From an uncultured Eubacteriales bacterium (GTDB taxonomy: Bacteria > Bacillota > Clostridia > Lachnospirales > Lachnospiraceae), in contig ONKP01000018.1 of NCBI GenBank assembly GCA_900318405.1, forward strand, positions 1 through 48,372: a DNA stretch of 48,372 bases, written 5' to 3'. The position numbers and the translations under genes were made by a program. This document shows, piece by piece, positions 22,129-29,456 of this stretch. Below the pieces are notes generated by a model that was not told where the DNA came from, did not search any database, and saw nothing but the letters and a program-made list of their open reading frames with translations. Position 1 is the stretch's first letter; every line of letters begins with the position of its first letter.

Positions 22129-24267
22129 TCAAAATTCCTGATCGGAATATGCAAATTGACGTTGAAACTGTGCTTCAACCCTGTTTTTCAGGGCACTGTT
22201 CTGCGGAAGATCCAGTCCCGGGTCCAGTTCTCTGAGATCCTTTGCGGCCGCATCCGCTTTTTCCAGGATATCGTGATCGCGATAAATATCCGCCACATGG
22301 AATATTGCCTCACCGCTCTGTCTGACACCGAAAAGATCGCCCGGGCCTCTCAGCTTCAGATCCTCTTCCGCGATCTGCATGCCGTCGTTGCATGTGTTCA
22401 GAACTTTCAGCCTTGGCGAGATTTCTTTTTTTCCATTGCCCTGTATAAAAATACAATATGCCTGATCCTTTCCTCTTCCCACGCGGCCGCGGAGCTGATG
22501 GAGCTGTGCCAGTCCGAAGCGCTCGGCGTTTTCGATCATCATGACCGTTGCAGCCGGCACGTTGACACCGACCTCGACAACTGTCGTGGATACAAGGACA
22601 TCGATCTCTCCGGCGGAAAAAGCTTCCATGATCTCATGCTTCTGCTCTGCTTTCATTCTTCCGTGCAGCATGCCGACTGTGATATTTTTTCCGCGGAATC
22701 TTGCCTTCAGCTTCTCCGTATACTCTGTGACATTCTCACACGGGAGCTCATCGTTCGGCTCCACCATCGGACAGATGACATACGCCTGATGTTTCTCTGC
22801 CACCTGTTTTTCGATGAAACGATAGGCAGTTTCCCGGTATTCCGGTCCTACCACACAGTTTTTCACCGGAAGACGGCCGGCCGGCATATCATCCAGCAGA
22901 GAGATATCCTGATCACCGTACAGGATCATGGCCAGTGTTCTCGGGATCGGTGTGGCACTCATGACAAGCACGTGCGGCGTATAGCCTTTTTCTGTCAGCC
23001 TCTCTCTCTGGCGGACGCCGAACCGGTGCTGTTCATCTGTAACGACAAATCCCAGGCGGTTGTATGTCACCGCGTCCTGAATGAGTGCGTGCGTACCGAC
23101 AACCATGGCAGCGCGTCCGGTTGCAATCTCCTCGCGGATTTTTTTCTTCTCTGCCGCCGTACAGCTTCCGCGCAGGAGGACAGGATGCACATCTTCGAGC
23201 ATTCCGTTTTCCTCCAGCAGCTTTGACAGGGAAGCAAACTGCTGTTCTGCCAGCACCTCCGTCGGAACCATCATGGCACTCTGGAAGCCGTTTTCATAAG
23301 CCATGATCATGCCGAGAAAAGCGAGAATGGTCTTGCCGCTTCCCACATCGCCCTGGATCAGCCGGCTCATCAGATGCGGAGAGGCCATGTCTTTTTCCAT
23401 TTCTCCCCACACGCGGTCCTGCGCAGGCGTCAGACGATATGGAAGTCCGCTGATCACACGCTCCGTTTTCCACACCGCCTTCATGGGAAAATGATTGGCT
23501 TCCCGCTCTCTGGCGGAACGCATCTGCGATACCCCGAGCAGAAAAAGAAAGAATTCATCAAACGCCAGACGGTTTCTCGCTGTATAACACGCCTCTCGGC
23601 TGTCCGGGAAATGGATCTGCGTCAGCGCATAGTTGATCTCACAGAGGCCATATGTCTCCCGGATCTCATCCGGCAGAAATTCCGCCTCTTCCTGCTTTTC
23701 TTTCAGCAGTTCGGCGACAGCACGGCGGACCATGTTGTTGCTTAGTCCGGCCGTCAGGGAATAGATCGGCATCAGAAGACCGGTCATGCCGCTGTATTTT
23801 TCCGGGGACAGGAGTTCGGGATGTTCCATCGTCAGACGGCCGTTTTTCTCCACGACAAGTCCGCGGAACACATACCATTCCCCGATGCGCAGCGAATTAC
23901 GCAGAAACGGCATGTGAAACCAGTTGACCGTGATGCTGCCGGTCTCATCGGATACCTCCGCGATCGTAATGGAGTTGCTGCCAAAGGTGCGCACGGACGG
24001 TTTTCGCGTGATCCGGCCGATGACGGCATTTTTTTGTCCGGGAATGGCTTCACCGGGTTTCACAGGAGGATCACAGGCATCATAATCCCGGGGATAATCG
24101 TGAAGCAGATCGTCCCTTGTTTCGATGCCGGCGCGGCGGAACAGCTCCTCGGTTTTGGGTCCGATCCCCTTCAGCGTGTGCAGAGGTCGGCTGTCGCCCG
24201 CTGTACTGTTCACGCCGATCTCACTATGCAGATCGGATCTGTTTTTTTCAGTCTTTTTTCCGTTCAT
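22129..24267 (-). CDS. recG: ATP-dependent DNA helicase RecG
   Basis: RecG remodels stalled replication forks and branched DNA. The N-terminal wedge/OB region includes LHTLKGIGPKTEELFRRAGI and TEVSDETGSITVNWF-like strands. Helicase motifs follow: Walker A GDVGSGKT near residue 310, DEQHRFG near 410, VLVMSATPIPRTLA, and in the second RecA lobe LHGRMKAEQKHEIM and QLRGRVGRG. Length 712 is normal. It stands last in asp23-yloV-recG, an order long conserved in Firmicutes. The ATG has AAGGG upstream, separated from yloV by 75 bases that hold a duplicated yloV tail. Confidence 0.98.
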   Translation of the reverse strand: MNGKKTEKNRSDLHSEIGVNSTAGDSRPLHTLKGIGPKTEELFRRAGIETRDDLLHDYPRDYDACDPPVKPGEAIPGQKNAVIGRITRKPSVRTFGSNSITIAEVSDETGSITVNWFHMPFLRNSLRIGEWYVFRGLVVEKNGRLTMEHPELLSPEKYSGMTGLLMPIYSLTAGLSNNMVRRAVAELLKEKQEEAEFLPDEIRETYGLCEINYALTQIHFPDSREACYTARNRLAFDEFFLFLLGVSQMRSAREREANHFPMKAVWKTERVISGLPYRLTPAQDRVWGEMEKDMASPHLMSRLIQGDVGSGKTILAFLGMIMAYENGFQSAMMVPTEVLAEQQFASLSKLLEENGMLEDVHPVLLRGSCTAAEKKKIREEIATGRAAMVVGTHALIQDAVTYNRLGFVVTDEQHRFGVRQRERLTEKGYTPHVLVMSATPIPRTLAMILYGDQDISLLDDMPAGRLPVKNCVVGPEYRETAYRFIEKQVAEKHQAYVICPMVEPNDELPCENVTEYTEKLKARFRGKNITVGMLHGRMKAEQKHEIMEAFSAGEIDVLVSTTVVEVGVNVPAATVMMIENAERFGLAQLHQLRGRVGRGKDQAYCIFIQGNGKKEISPRLKVLNTCNDGMQIAEEDLKLRGPGDLFGVRQSGEAIFHVADIYRDHDILEKADAAAKDLRELDPGLDLPQNSALKNRVEAQFQRQFAYSDQEF

Positions 24268-24300
24268 TCGGACTGCCCTTCTTACGTCTGAGCCATCCGT

Positions 24301-24386
24301 TTACTCCACAGATACAGGCAGCACTGCCATTCTGCCCGCCGTTTATTCCACGGAAATAATGCAGTAGTACACAGGCTGTCCGCCGT
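24301..24386 (-). repeat. 42-bp duplication of the yloV 3' end, stop codon included
   Basis: The coding end (GGCGGACAG..., ending in TCCGTGGAATAAACGG) is followed at once by a diverged copy (GGCGGGCAG..., ending in TCTGTGGAGTAAACGG). The two TAA codons lie exactly 42 bases apart (24343 and 24301), in frame. The second copy ends PVSVE plus stop, against CIISVE plus stop in the real gene. Confidence 0.85.
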
Positions 24387-26010
24387 TCTCCACCGCCACA
24401 TCGATATCCGGATGCTTCTCCTGAATATCCCTGGCGATCCGATTGGCATTTTCTTCAGAATACTCCTTGCCGAAATAAATGCTCACAAGTTCCGAGTCAT
24501 CCGTAAGCATCCGGTCCACGGCCTGCATGGCCGCCTCACGGATATCCTTGCTGACAGCAAGAAGTCCATTGTCACCGACCGCCATAATATCGCCCTGATG
24601 GATCTCCACCTGATCGATGGTCGTGTCACGGACGGCATAGGTGATCTCTGCGGTCTTCACAGCGGATACCGCTTCATTCATCGTTGCCTGGTTGTCCACC
24701 GGTGATCTGTCAGGCTCCAGCGCCAGAAGCGCGGAAATGCCCTGCGGCACCGTCTTCGTCTCAATGATGATGATGCTCTTCTCCTGTACCAGTTCCTTTA
24801 CCTGTCTGGCAGCCATGATGATATTTTTGTTATTCGGGAAAATAAATACGGTCCGCGCATTAACCTTGTCAATAGCACCAATCAGATCTTCGGTACTCGG
24901 GTTCATCGTCTGTCCGCCGGATACGATGCAGTCAGCGCCGAGGCCTTTGAAGATCTCATCGAATCCTTCTCCGCACGACACAACGACAAAGCCCATTTCC
25001 TTCATCGGTGCCTGCTGGGCTGCCCGCTCTTCCTGCTGTTCTTTCAGAACCTTTTCAGGGTCACGGATCAGACGGTTGCTGTGCTTTTCCATGGACAGAT
25101 TCGTCACCTGAATATGAGATAGCGAGCCGAAGGACATGGCCTTTGTGAGGATCATGCCGGGATCTCCTGTGCGCACATACACCTTGATGGTCTTTCCCTC
25201 GGAAACCACAACAGGACATTCGCCTGATGTGCCCAGGAACGACCGGAATTCATCAAGGACAGCCTCTGACACAGGCCGATCCATATGGATCTGAAACTCT
25301 TCACAGTAACCGAACCGGAGCTTCGGCTGCACAGGCGTTTCCTCTTCCGCCTGATTCTTTGCAGTGTCTTCGGTAATGGTGAGACGGATCTCTTTGCCGA
25401 TGAAGGCATCAAAGCAGCCCTCCATCACAGTCATCAGTCCCTTGCCGCCGGAATCGACCACGCCGGCTTCCTTCAGTACCGGAAGCATCTCCGGTGTCTT
25501 CTGAAGGACCTCATTTCCGTAATCGATGATATTTTTCAGATATTCCTCCAGAGGCATCTGCGCATCAACGAGCTTTCTCGAGATCTCCGCCATGCCTTTG
25601 GCCACGGTGAGAATGGTGCCCTCCTTGGGCTTGATCACCGCCTTGTATGCCGTTTCCACAGCCTTTTCCATACCATCGGCGATCATGGGGATATCAATGG
25701 AATCCGACCCCTTGACCACCTTGGTAAAACCACGGAGAAGCTGTGAAAGAATAACACCGGAATTTCCTCTGGCTCCGCGCAGGCTGCCGGAAGAAATGCA
25801 TTTGCACAGGCTCTTCATGTCCGGATTCGTCTGCGCCTGTATTTCGTGTACTGCAGACATGATAGTGAGCGTCATGTTCGTACCGGTATCACCATCCGGT
25901 ACCGGAAATACATTCAGCTCATTGATAATATCTTTGTTATCACTGAGATTCTGAGCACCTGCCATGAACATTCTGGATAAAAGTGCCGCATCAATATGAT
26001 CAGCTGCCAA
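24343..26010 (-). CDS. yloV: DAK/FakA-type kinase, YloV family (TTG start)
   Basis: This three-domain protein resembles fatty acid kinase FakA/YloV, which phosphorylates a fatty acid presented by a DegV-type FakB. The N-terminal DAK_L domain (1-200) carries FPVPDGDTGTNM and SLRGARGNSGVILSQLLRGF, the nucleotide and magnesium site. A middle domain follows (KLRFGYCEEFQIHM..., about 228-320), then a DegV-like C-terminal domain (VVSCGEGFDEIFKGLGAD, FIFPNNKNIIMAA). Length 555 fits. The start codon is TTG at 26010, with AGGAGG 8 bases upstream. It lies 18 bases after asp23/yloU, the standard pair. No FakB is in the window. Confidence 0.95.
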   Translation of the reverse strand: MAADHIDAALLSRMFMAGAQNLSDNKDIINELNVFPVPDGDTGTNMTLTIMSAVHEIQAQTNPDMKSLCKCISSGSLRGARGNSGVILSQLLRGFTKVVKGSDSIDIPMIADGMEKAVETAYKAVIKPKEGTILTVAKGMAEISRKLVDAQMPLEEYLKNIIDYGNEVLQKTPEMLPVLKEAGVVDSGGKGLMTVMEGCFDAFIGKEIRLTITEDTAKNQAEEETPVQPKLRFGYCEEFQIHMDRPVSEAVLDEFRSFLGTSGECPVVVSEGKTIKVYVRTGDPGMILTKAMSFGSLSHIQVTNLSMEKHSNRLIRDPEKVLKEQQEERAAQQAPMKEMGFVVVSCGEGFDEIFKGLGADCIVSGGQTMNPSTEDLIGAIDKVNARTVFIFPNNKNIIMAARQVKELVQEKSIIIIETKTVPQGISALLALEPDRSPVDNQATMNEAVSAVKTAEITYAVRDTTIDQVEIHQGDIMAVGDNGLLAVSKDIREAAMQAVDRMLTDDSELVSIYFGKEYSEENANRIARDIQEKHPDIDVAVENGGQPVYYCIISVE

Positions 26011-26028
26011 AACAGATTCCTCCTGGAA

Positions 26029-26385
26029 TTAATCTATGACCCGAACGCCCTCTACAAGGACCTTCACCCTCACGACCTTCATACCGGTAAATTCCTCGAG
26101 TTTGTATCTAACACTTTCGATCAGGTTCTGAGCTATCGTTGAAACGTTCACTCCATACGCTACGATGACATGAAAATCAAGAGAGATTTCATTGTTATCG
26201 ATCTGTACATTGATGCCATGCTTGAGGCTGTTTCTTTTCAGAATTTTGACAAGACCATCCTTCATGTTGACGGCTGCCATACCGACAATGCCGAAGCATT
26301 CCACAGCAACGCTTCCGGCATAAGTTGCGATCACATCAGGGCTGATGATGACTTCGCCATATTCGGAATTAACATGTCCTTTCAT
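26029..26385 (-). CDS. yloU: Asp23/Gls24 family protein (YloU)
   Basis: Asp23/Gls24 proteins are small, abundant envelope-stress-linked proteins in Gram-positive bacteria, and YloU is the one always found before YloV. The sequence MKGHVNSEYGEVIISPDVIATYAGSVAVECFGIVGMA and VIVAYGVNVSTIAQNLIESVRYKLEEFTGMKV is typical. The frame extends to 26463, but AAAGGAG is 8 bases before ATG 26385 (118 residues). A promoter lies at 26426-26454, between the rpmB terminator and the gene, so the operon starts here. Confidence 0.95.
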   Translation of the reverse strand: MKGHVNSEYGEVIISPDVIATYAGSVAVECFGIVGMAAVNMKDGLVKILKRNSLKHGINVQIDNNEISLDFHVIVAYGVNVSTIAQNLIESVRYKLEEFTGMKVVRVKVLVEGVRVID

Positions 26386-26425
26386 AGACAGACTCCTTTC
26401 CCGCTGTCTCAACAACGACGATATC

Positions 26426-26454
26426 AGTATAAACAATTCGCGGCAAATTGAAAA
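26426..26454 (-). promoter_or_regulatory. Promoter of yloU-yloV-recG
   Basis: A -35 TTTTCA (26449-26454) and -10 TATACT (26426-26431) are spaced by 17 bases, just downstream of the rpmB terminator. Confidence 0.7.
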
Positions 26455-26461
26455 GACGCGC

Positions 26462-26513
26462 AAAAAAGAAAACAGACTGCCGCGCTAATTCAGAGATTAA
26501 CACGGCAGTCTGT
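26462..26513 (-). terminator. Terminator of rpmB
   Basis: A perfect 11-bp stem (ACAGACTGCCG / CGGCAGTCTGT) with a 20-base loop is followed by TTTTCTTTTTT on the minus strand, 37 bases past the rpmB stop. Confidence 0.95.
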
Positions 26514-26549
26514 TCATCTGTACAGATATGTAACGCTGACTGCGTAGAG

Positions 26550-26738
26550 TTATGCGCGCTCAACTTTGCCGCTTCTGAGGCAGCTGGTGCAAACGTACAT
26601 CTTCTTAACGCCGCCTTCCGGAGTCTTAACACGGACAGCCTTAACGTTAGCTTTCCACATATGATTGGATCTTCTATGAGAATGGCTGACATTGTTACCG
26701 AAGTATACAGCCTTATCACAAATTTCGCACTTTGCCAT
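26550..26738 (-). CDS. rpmB: 50S ribosomal protein L28
   Basis: L28 is a small basic protein of the 50S subunit. The 62 residues begin AKCEICDKAVYFGNNVSHSHRRSNHMWKAN-like and end YVCTSCLRSGKVERA (quoted in parts here; the whole protein fits the family). Two CxxC pairs (CEIC and CTSC) mark the zinc-binding form. AAGGAGG lies before the ATG. It is a single-gene unit with its own promoter, a leader able to form alternative helices, and a strong terminator, next to the yloU-yloV operon as in Bacillus. Confidence 0.98.
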   Translation of the reverse strand: MAKCEICDKAVYFGNNVSHSHRRSNHMWKANVKAVRVKTPEGGVKKMYVCTSCLRSGKVERA

Positions 26739-26764
26739 CGGAACCCACCTCCTTAATGCTGATT

Positions 26765-26808
26765 TCAGGCCGATTTCCTGTCGTGAATGACCTACGGCCC
26801 GACACGAC
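26765..26808 (-). promoter_or_regulatory. rpmB leader with two interleaved helices
   Basis: On the minus strand GTCGTG (26808-26803) pairs with CACGAC (26785-26780). TCGGGCCG (26802-26795) pairs with CGGCCTGA (26772-26765) with one mismatch. The helices interleave, so they form either a tight pseudoknot or two exclusive folds, about 16 bases upstream of the ribosome binding site. This fits translational control by a ribosomal protein, but is inferred from complementarity only. Confidence 0.5.
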
Positions 26809-26812
26809 TGCT

Positions 26813-26841
26813 ATTGTATCAAAGCCGCTCATTAAATGCAA
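26813..26841 (-). promoter_or_regulatory. Promoter of rpmB
   Basis: A -35 TTGCAT (26836-26841) and -10 TACAAT (26813-26818) are spaced by 17 bases, in the gap after gerW. Confidence 0.85.
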
Positions 26842-26877
26842 GCATTTTCTGCATCAGCTCAACAAATCGGTTACTGT

Positions 26878-27264
26878 TCACTCTTCAAACTCTGTCGTGT
26901 CCGATTCCGCCTCATCGCCTTCTCCACCAACCGCATTGCGAATCTTGGTGATGATATCCGGTGCCATATCGATGATCTTGCTCACGGCGTCTTCATCCTT
27001 CATGGAGATCAGCTTGGTTGTCCCGTCCTTTGCGATCAGAAGGACAGCTGCCGGACTCATTTTTGCACCGATACCGCCGGCTCCGTTGTCCTTCGCATTT
27101 CCGCCGAATGCGCCGGCTCCCATGCCGAAAGAGACATCCGCCAGAGGGATCATGGTGCAGTCACCCGCCTGTACAGGCTGGCCTACCACGGATTTTGTAG
27201 TGAGAAAGTTCTGCAGTCCCTTGTACAGAGAACTGATATTGTTTTCAAACGTGTTATCTGCCAT
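26878..27264 (-). CDS. gerW: GerW/YtfJ family sporulation protein
   Basis: YtfJ/GerW is a spore protein of Firmicutes linked to L-alanine germination in Bacillus. The sequence NNISSLYKGLQNFLTTKSVVGQPV, MIPLADVSFGMGAGAFGG, GAGGIGAKMSPAAVLLI and TKLISMKDEDAVSKIIDMAPDI fits the family through its 128 residues. The final residues are an acidic tail. AGGAGG precedes the ATG. It follows the DUF2953 gene by 23 bases, as YtfJ follows YtfI in Bacillus. Its presence suggests that the organism, or its ancestor, forms spores, though family members occur in some non-spore-formers. Confidence 0.93.
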   Translation of the reverse strand: MADNTFENNISSLYKGLQNFLTTKSVVGQPVQAGDCTMIPLADVSFGMGAGAFGGNAKDNGAGGIGAKMSPAAVLLIAKDGTTKLISMKDEDAVSKIIDMAPDIITKIRNAVGGEGDEAESDTTEFEE

Positions 27265-27287
27265 GAGCTGTTCCTCCTGTTTCTGAT

Positions 27288-28457
27288 TCAGGCCGCCTGC
27301 CCGGCGTCCTTTCTGCTGCGGCGGAAAATTCTCTTTGCGCCTTTTTCTTTCTTTGTCTCTTCTGAAGTGCTGTCGGAAGCCGTCCCGGTGTTTTTCGCCC
27401 GGCTGATCCTCTTCCGCAATGCTTTGAAATCTCTGTTAAACCAGATCTTCAGTCCTCTTACAAGAACGACGATCAGGAAAAAATGACCGGCAGCCTTTAC
27501 ATCCGCTTCGAGCTTTTTTTCCGTAAAATCCGGTTGGATCTCCAGTCCCTCCGGCATCACGGGATACAGTGCCGCGACGAGGCCCAGGATCTTTCCTGTG
27601 TCTGACGGGTCCTCTGCACCGAATTCCACATATCCTGTGATCCTCCGCGGAAGGATATGTCTCAGAATGCCGCCGCCCTGACGGATCAGCAGCTCTTTCA
27701 CCCGGGAAAAATCATCCGTTCCGAAATATCTGAGCCATTCGCCAATCTCTTTCAGCTTTTTCACTGTCTGACCGATCTTCTTTTTGATCTTCCCGATCAG
27801 GGCAGCCAGCCTCGCATATAATTTCTTCGCAGGTGAGGGGCTTTTTCTGTGATAAACGCCGGGGCGCATATCCGTTTTTTCTGCGGACGCATCCGGCATG
27901 TATTTCCATCTGCCCGGTTCGACCACAGGTTTCTTCTTTGCACTTCCGTCGGCATTTCTGCCTGAGGGCATCCGGCTCTGCTGTTCCCTGCCGGTACCCG
28001 GGTCCTGCCTGCTGTTATCTGCAGTCTCTCCGTTTTCTATCCGGCCGTTATCCCCGGCCTCTCCGTTTTCTGTCCGGCCGTTATCCCCGACCTCTCCGCT
28101 TTCTGTCCGGCCATTATCCCCGGCCCTGACGGCTGAAGAAGCAGCCTGTGATCCGGAAGGTTCACCTGTCTTCTCTCTGTGCTTACGGATCAGGCGAATC
28201 AGCGGGATGCCAAAAATCCTTACTTCGCCACCCTTTTTATTTTTTCCATCAGTTCGATGAAAAAATCCCGTCGCATGCACGGCATGAAACAGCCACCAGA
28301 TCCTGCCGTCGGCCTTTATCTCATCTCCATGCTTCGTAAATGTCCCGCTGTAACAAAAGGGAAAGAAAAGCAGGAGTGCGACCAGAATTGCCAGGATGAT
28401 CAGGATAACCAGCAATACCTTCCCGATCCCCAGTAAAACCATCAAGAACACTGCCAT
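27288..28457 (-). CDS. DUF2953 membrane protein (YtfI-like) with 11-residue repeats
   Basis: One N-terminal membrane helix (residues 5-35, leucine- and isoleucine-rich) is followed by WWLFHAVHATGFFHRTDG and RIFGIPLIRLI. A variable region comes next, then the DUF2953 core toward the end (KVKELLIRQGGGILRHILPRRITGYVEFGAEDPSDTG is the key block, quoted only as HILPRRITGYVEFG). The tail is basic. Residues 112-154 are tandem repeats rich in Asp, Asn and Gly (AGDNGRTESGE type). Pairing with gerW matches ytfI-ytfJ in Bacillus. The biochemical role is unknown; a part in spore or envelope assembly is inferred from context. Confidence 0.85.
   Translation of the reverse strand: MAVFLMVLLGIGKVLLVILIILAILVALLLFFPFCYSGTFTKHGDEIKADGRIWWLFHAVHATGFFHRTDGKNKKGGEVRIFGIPLIRLIRKHREKTGEPSGSQAASSAVRAGDNGRTESGEVGDNGRTENGEAGDNGRIENGETADNSRQDPGTGREQQSRMPSGRNADGSAKKKPVVEPGRWKYMPDASAEKTDMRPGVYHRKSPSPAKKLYARLAALIGKIKKKIGQTVKKLKEIGEWLRYFGTDDFSRVKELLIRQGGGILRHILPRRITGYVEFGAEDPSDTGKILGLVAALYPVMPEGLEIQPDFTEKKLEADVKAAGHFFLIVVLVRGLKIWFNRDFKALRKRISRAKNTGTASDSTSEETKKEKGAKRIFRRSRKDAGQAA
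27996..28124 (-). repeat. 33-bp tandem repeat x3.9 in the DUF2953 gene
   Basis: Units AGDNGRTESGE, VGDNGRTENGE, AGDNGRIENGE and a diverged TADNSRQDPG lie in the variable linker. On the plus strand, gccRttatccccgRcctctccg recurs every 33 bases with few changes, so the expansion is fairly recent. Confidence 0.93.
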
Positions 28458-28487
28458 AACATTTCTCCATCATCTGCGGTCATCAGT

Positions 28488-28829
28488 TTACGCGTCTGCC
28501 TCATCGCGCTTTTTGAGATACGAAACCATATCACCCGTCCCCGTATCCCGGTACGTGTCCTCCGCGATTCGTCTTACCGTCTCAAAGGCCTCAGGTCTTC
28601 CGATCGCCAGTCCGACGATTTCAGGCAGTGATGCACTGATCCGCTCATCTGACAGATATCTGGTCTCCAGAATATCCAGCTGATCCACGCCATTGGAAGC
28701 AAATGTGATCAGGTAAAGATGCGGAAAAGGGGCATCCCGGTCAACTGCCCGCAATATTTTTTCCCGTACAGCGGCAGCTTTGTCACCCAGATAAAGTTTT
28801 TTCAGGTATTTCTTTCTGCCGGAACCCAT
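28488..28829 (-). CDS. Small conserved-looking protein of unknown function
   Basis: I do not recognise this 113-residue soluble protein. It starts basic (GSGRKKYLKKLYLGD), has a mixed middle (PFPHLYLITFASNGVDQLDI) and a helical end (AFETVRRIAEDTYRDT). There is no signal peptide or membrane helix. It overlaps the Nudix gene end by 28 bases and precedes the DUF2953 gene by 30, so it is part of that operon and is probably real. Its ribosome binding site is weak, within the Nudix coding region, which suggests translational coupling. Confidence 0.75.
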   Translation of the reverse strand: MGSGRKKYLKKLYLGDKAAAVREKILRAVDRDAPFPHLYLITFASNGVDQLDILETRYLSDERISASLPEIVGLAIGRPEAFETVRRIAEDTYRDTGTGDMVSYLKKRDEADA

Positions 28830-29257
28830 AACCCCGCTTTCTTCATTTCCAGATACATGGAAAAACCTTTTTCAAGAATCTGTCTCTCATTGGCAAATTT
28901 CAGCAGATGATACGCCTCATGATATTTATAGTAACCGGAATCGATAAAATATTCTTCCCACTGAGGCTTGCTGTAATAATTTCCGGATTTCATCAGGAAC
29001 CAGTGGACTTCCTTTTCAACCTCGCCCTCCGGTACGCTGAAACTGTATCGGCTCGTACCGATAAATTTTTCTATAACGGCTTTTGCCCCTGATTCCTCTC
29101 TTACTTCTCTGAGAGCGGTTTCCTCGTAGCTCTCTCCCTCTTCCACGGTGCCCTTTGGCAGCACCCATCCTTCATACCGACTTCTGTAGTTTTTATACAG
29201 GACGAGTATCTTGCCGCGAAAAATCACAAGGCCGCCGCAGCTTGTCGCGTGTAACAC
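28802..29257 (-). CDS. Nudix hydrolase (GTG start)
   Basis: Nudix enzymes hydrolyse nucleoside diphosphates linked to other groups. The full Nudix box reads GTVEEGESYEETALREVREESG-like (residues 36-57, with the catalytic REVREESG). The N-terminus SCGGLVIFRGKILVLYKNYRSRYEGWVLP has the usual strand pattern, and WFLMKSGNYYSKPQWEEYFIDSGYY follows. Substrate unknown. The GTG at 29257 has GGGAGAG 8 bases upstream. It heads an operon Nudix - 113-residue protein - DUF2953 - gerW with a good promoter. Confidence 0.92.
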   Translation of the reverse strand: MLHATSCGGLVIFRGKILVLYKNYRSRYEGWVLPKGTVEEGESYEETALREVREESGAKAVIEKFIGTSRYSFSVPEGEVEKEVHWFLMKSGNYYSKPQWEEYFIDSGYYKYHEAYHLLKFANERQILEKGFSMYLEMKKAGLWVPAERNT

Positions 29258-29314
29258 AGTGCAGCTCTCCCAACCAGGTTTTTTTCAAATCTTTACTCTT
29301 CTACCTGTTCTGAA

Positions 29315-29343
29315 ATTATACGCTTTTTCACAGTCTGCCGCAA
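29315..29343 (-). promoter_or_regulatory. Promoter of the Nudix-gerW operon
   Basis: A -35 TTGCGG (29338-29343) and consensus -10 TATAAT (29315-29320) are spaced by 17 bases. The -35 lies in a small inverted repeat (CCGCA/TGCGG, 29338-29353). Confidence 0.8.
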
Positions 29344-29456
29344 CCGTCTGCGGTAAACATCCATATCCTGCACTTACCGTTCAGGCACTGCCACAGCCAC
29401 GGAATACATGGATGGCAAAGATTAAACAGTAACTATCCTGCAGGAGAACATCACGG

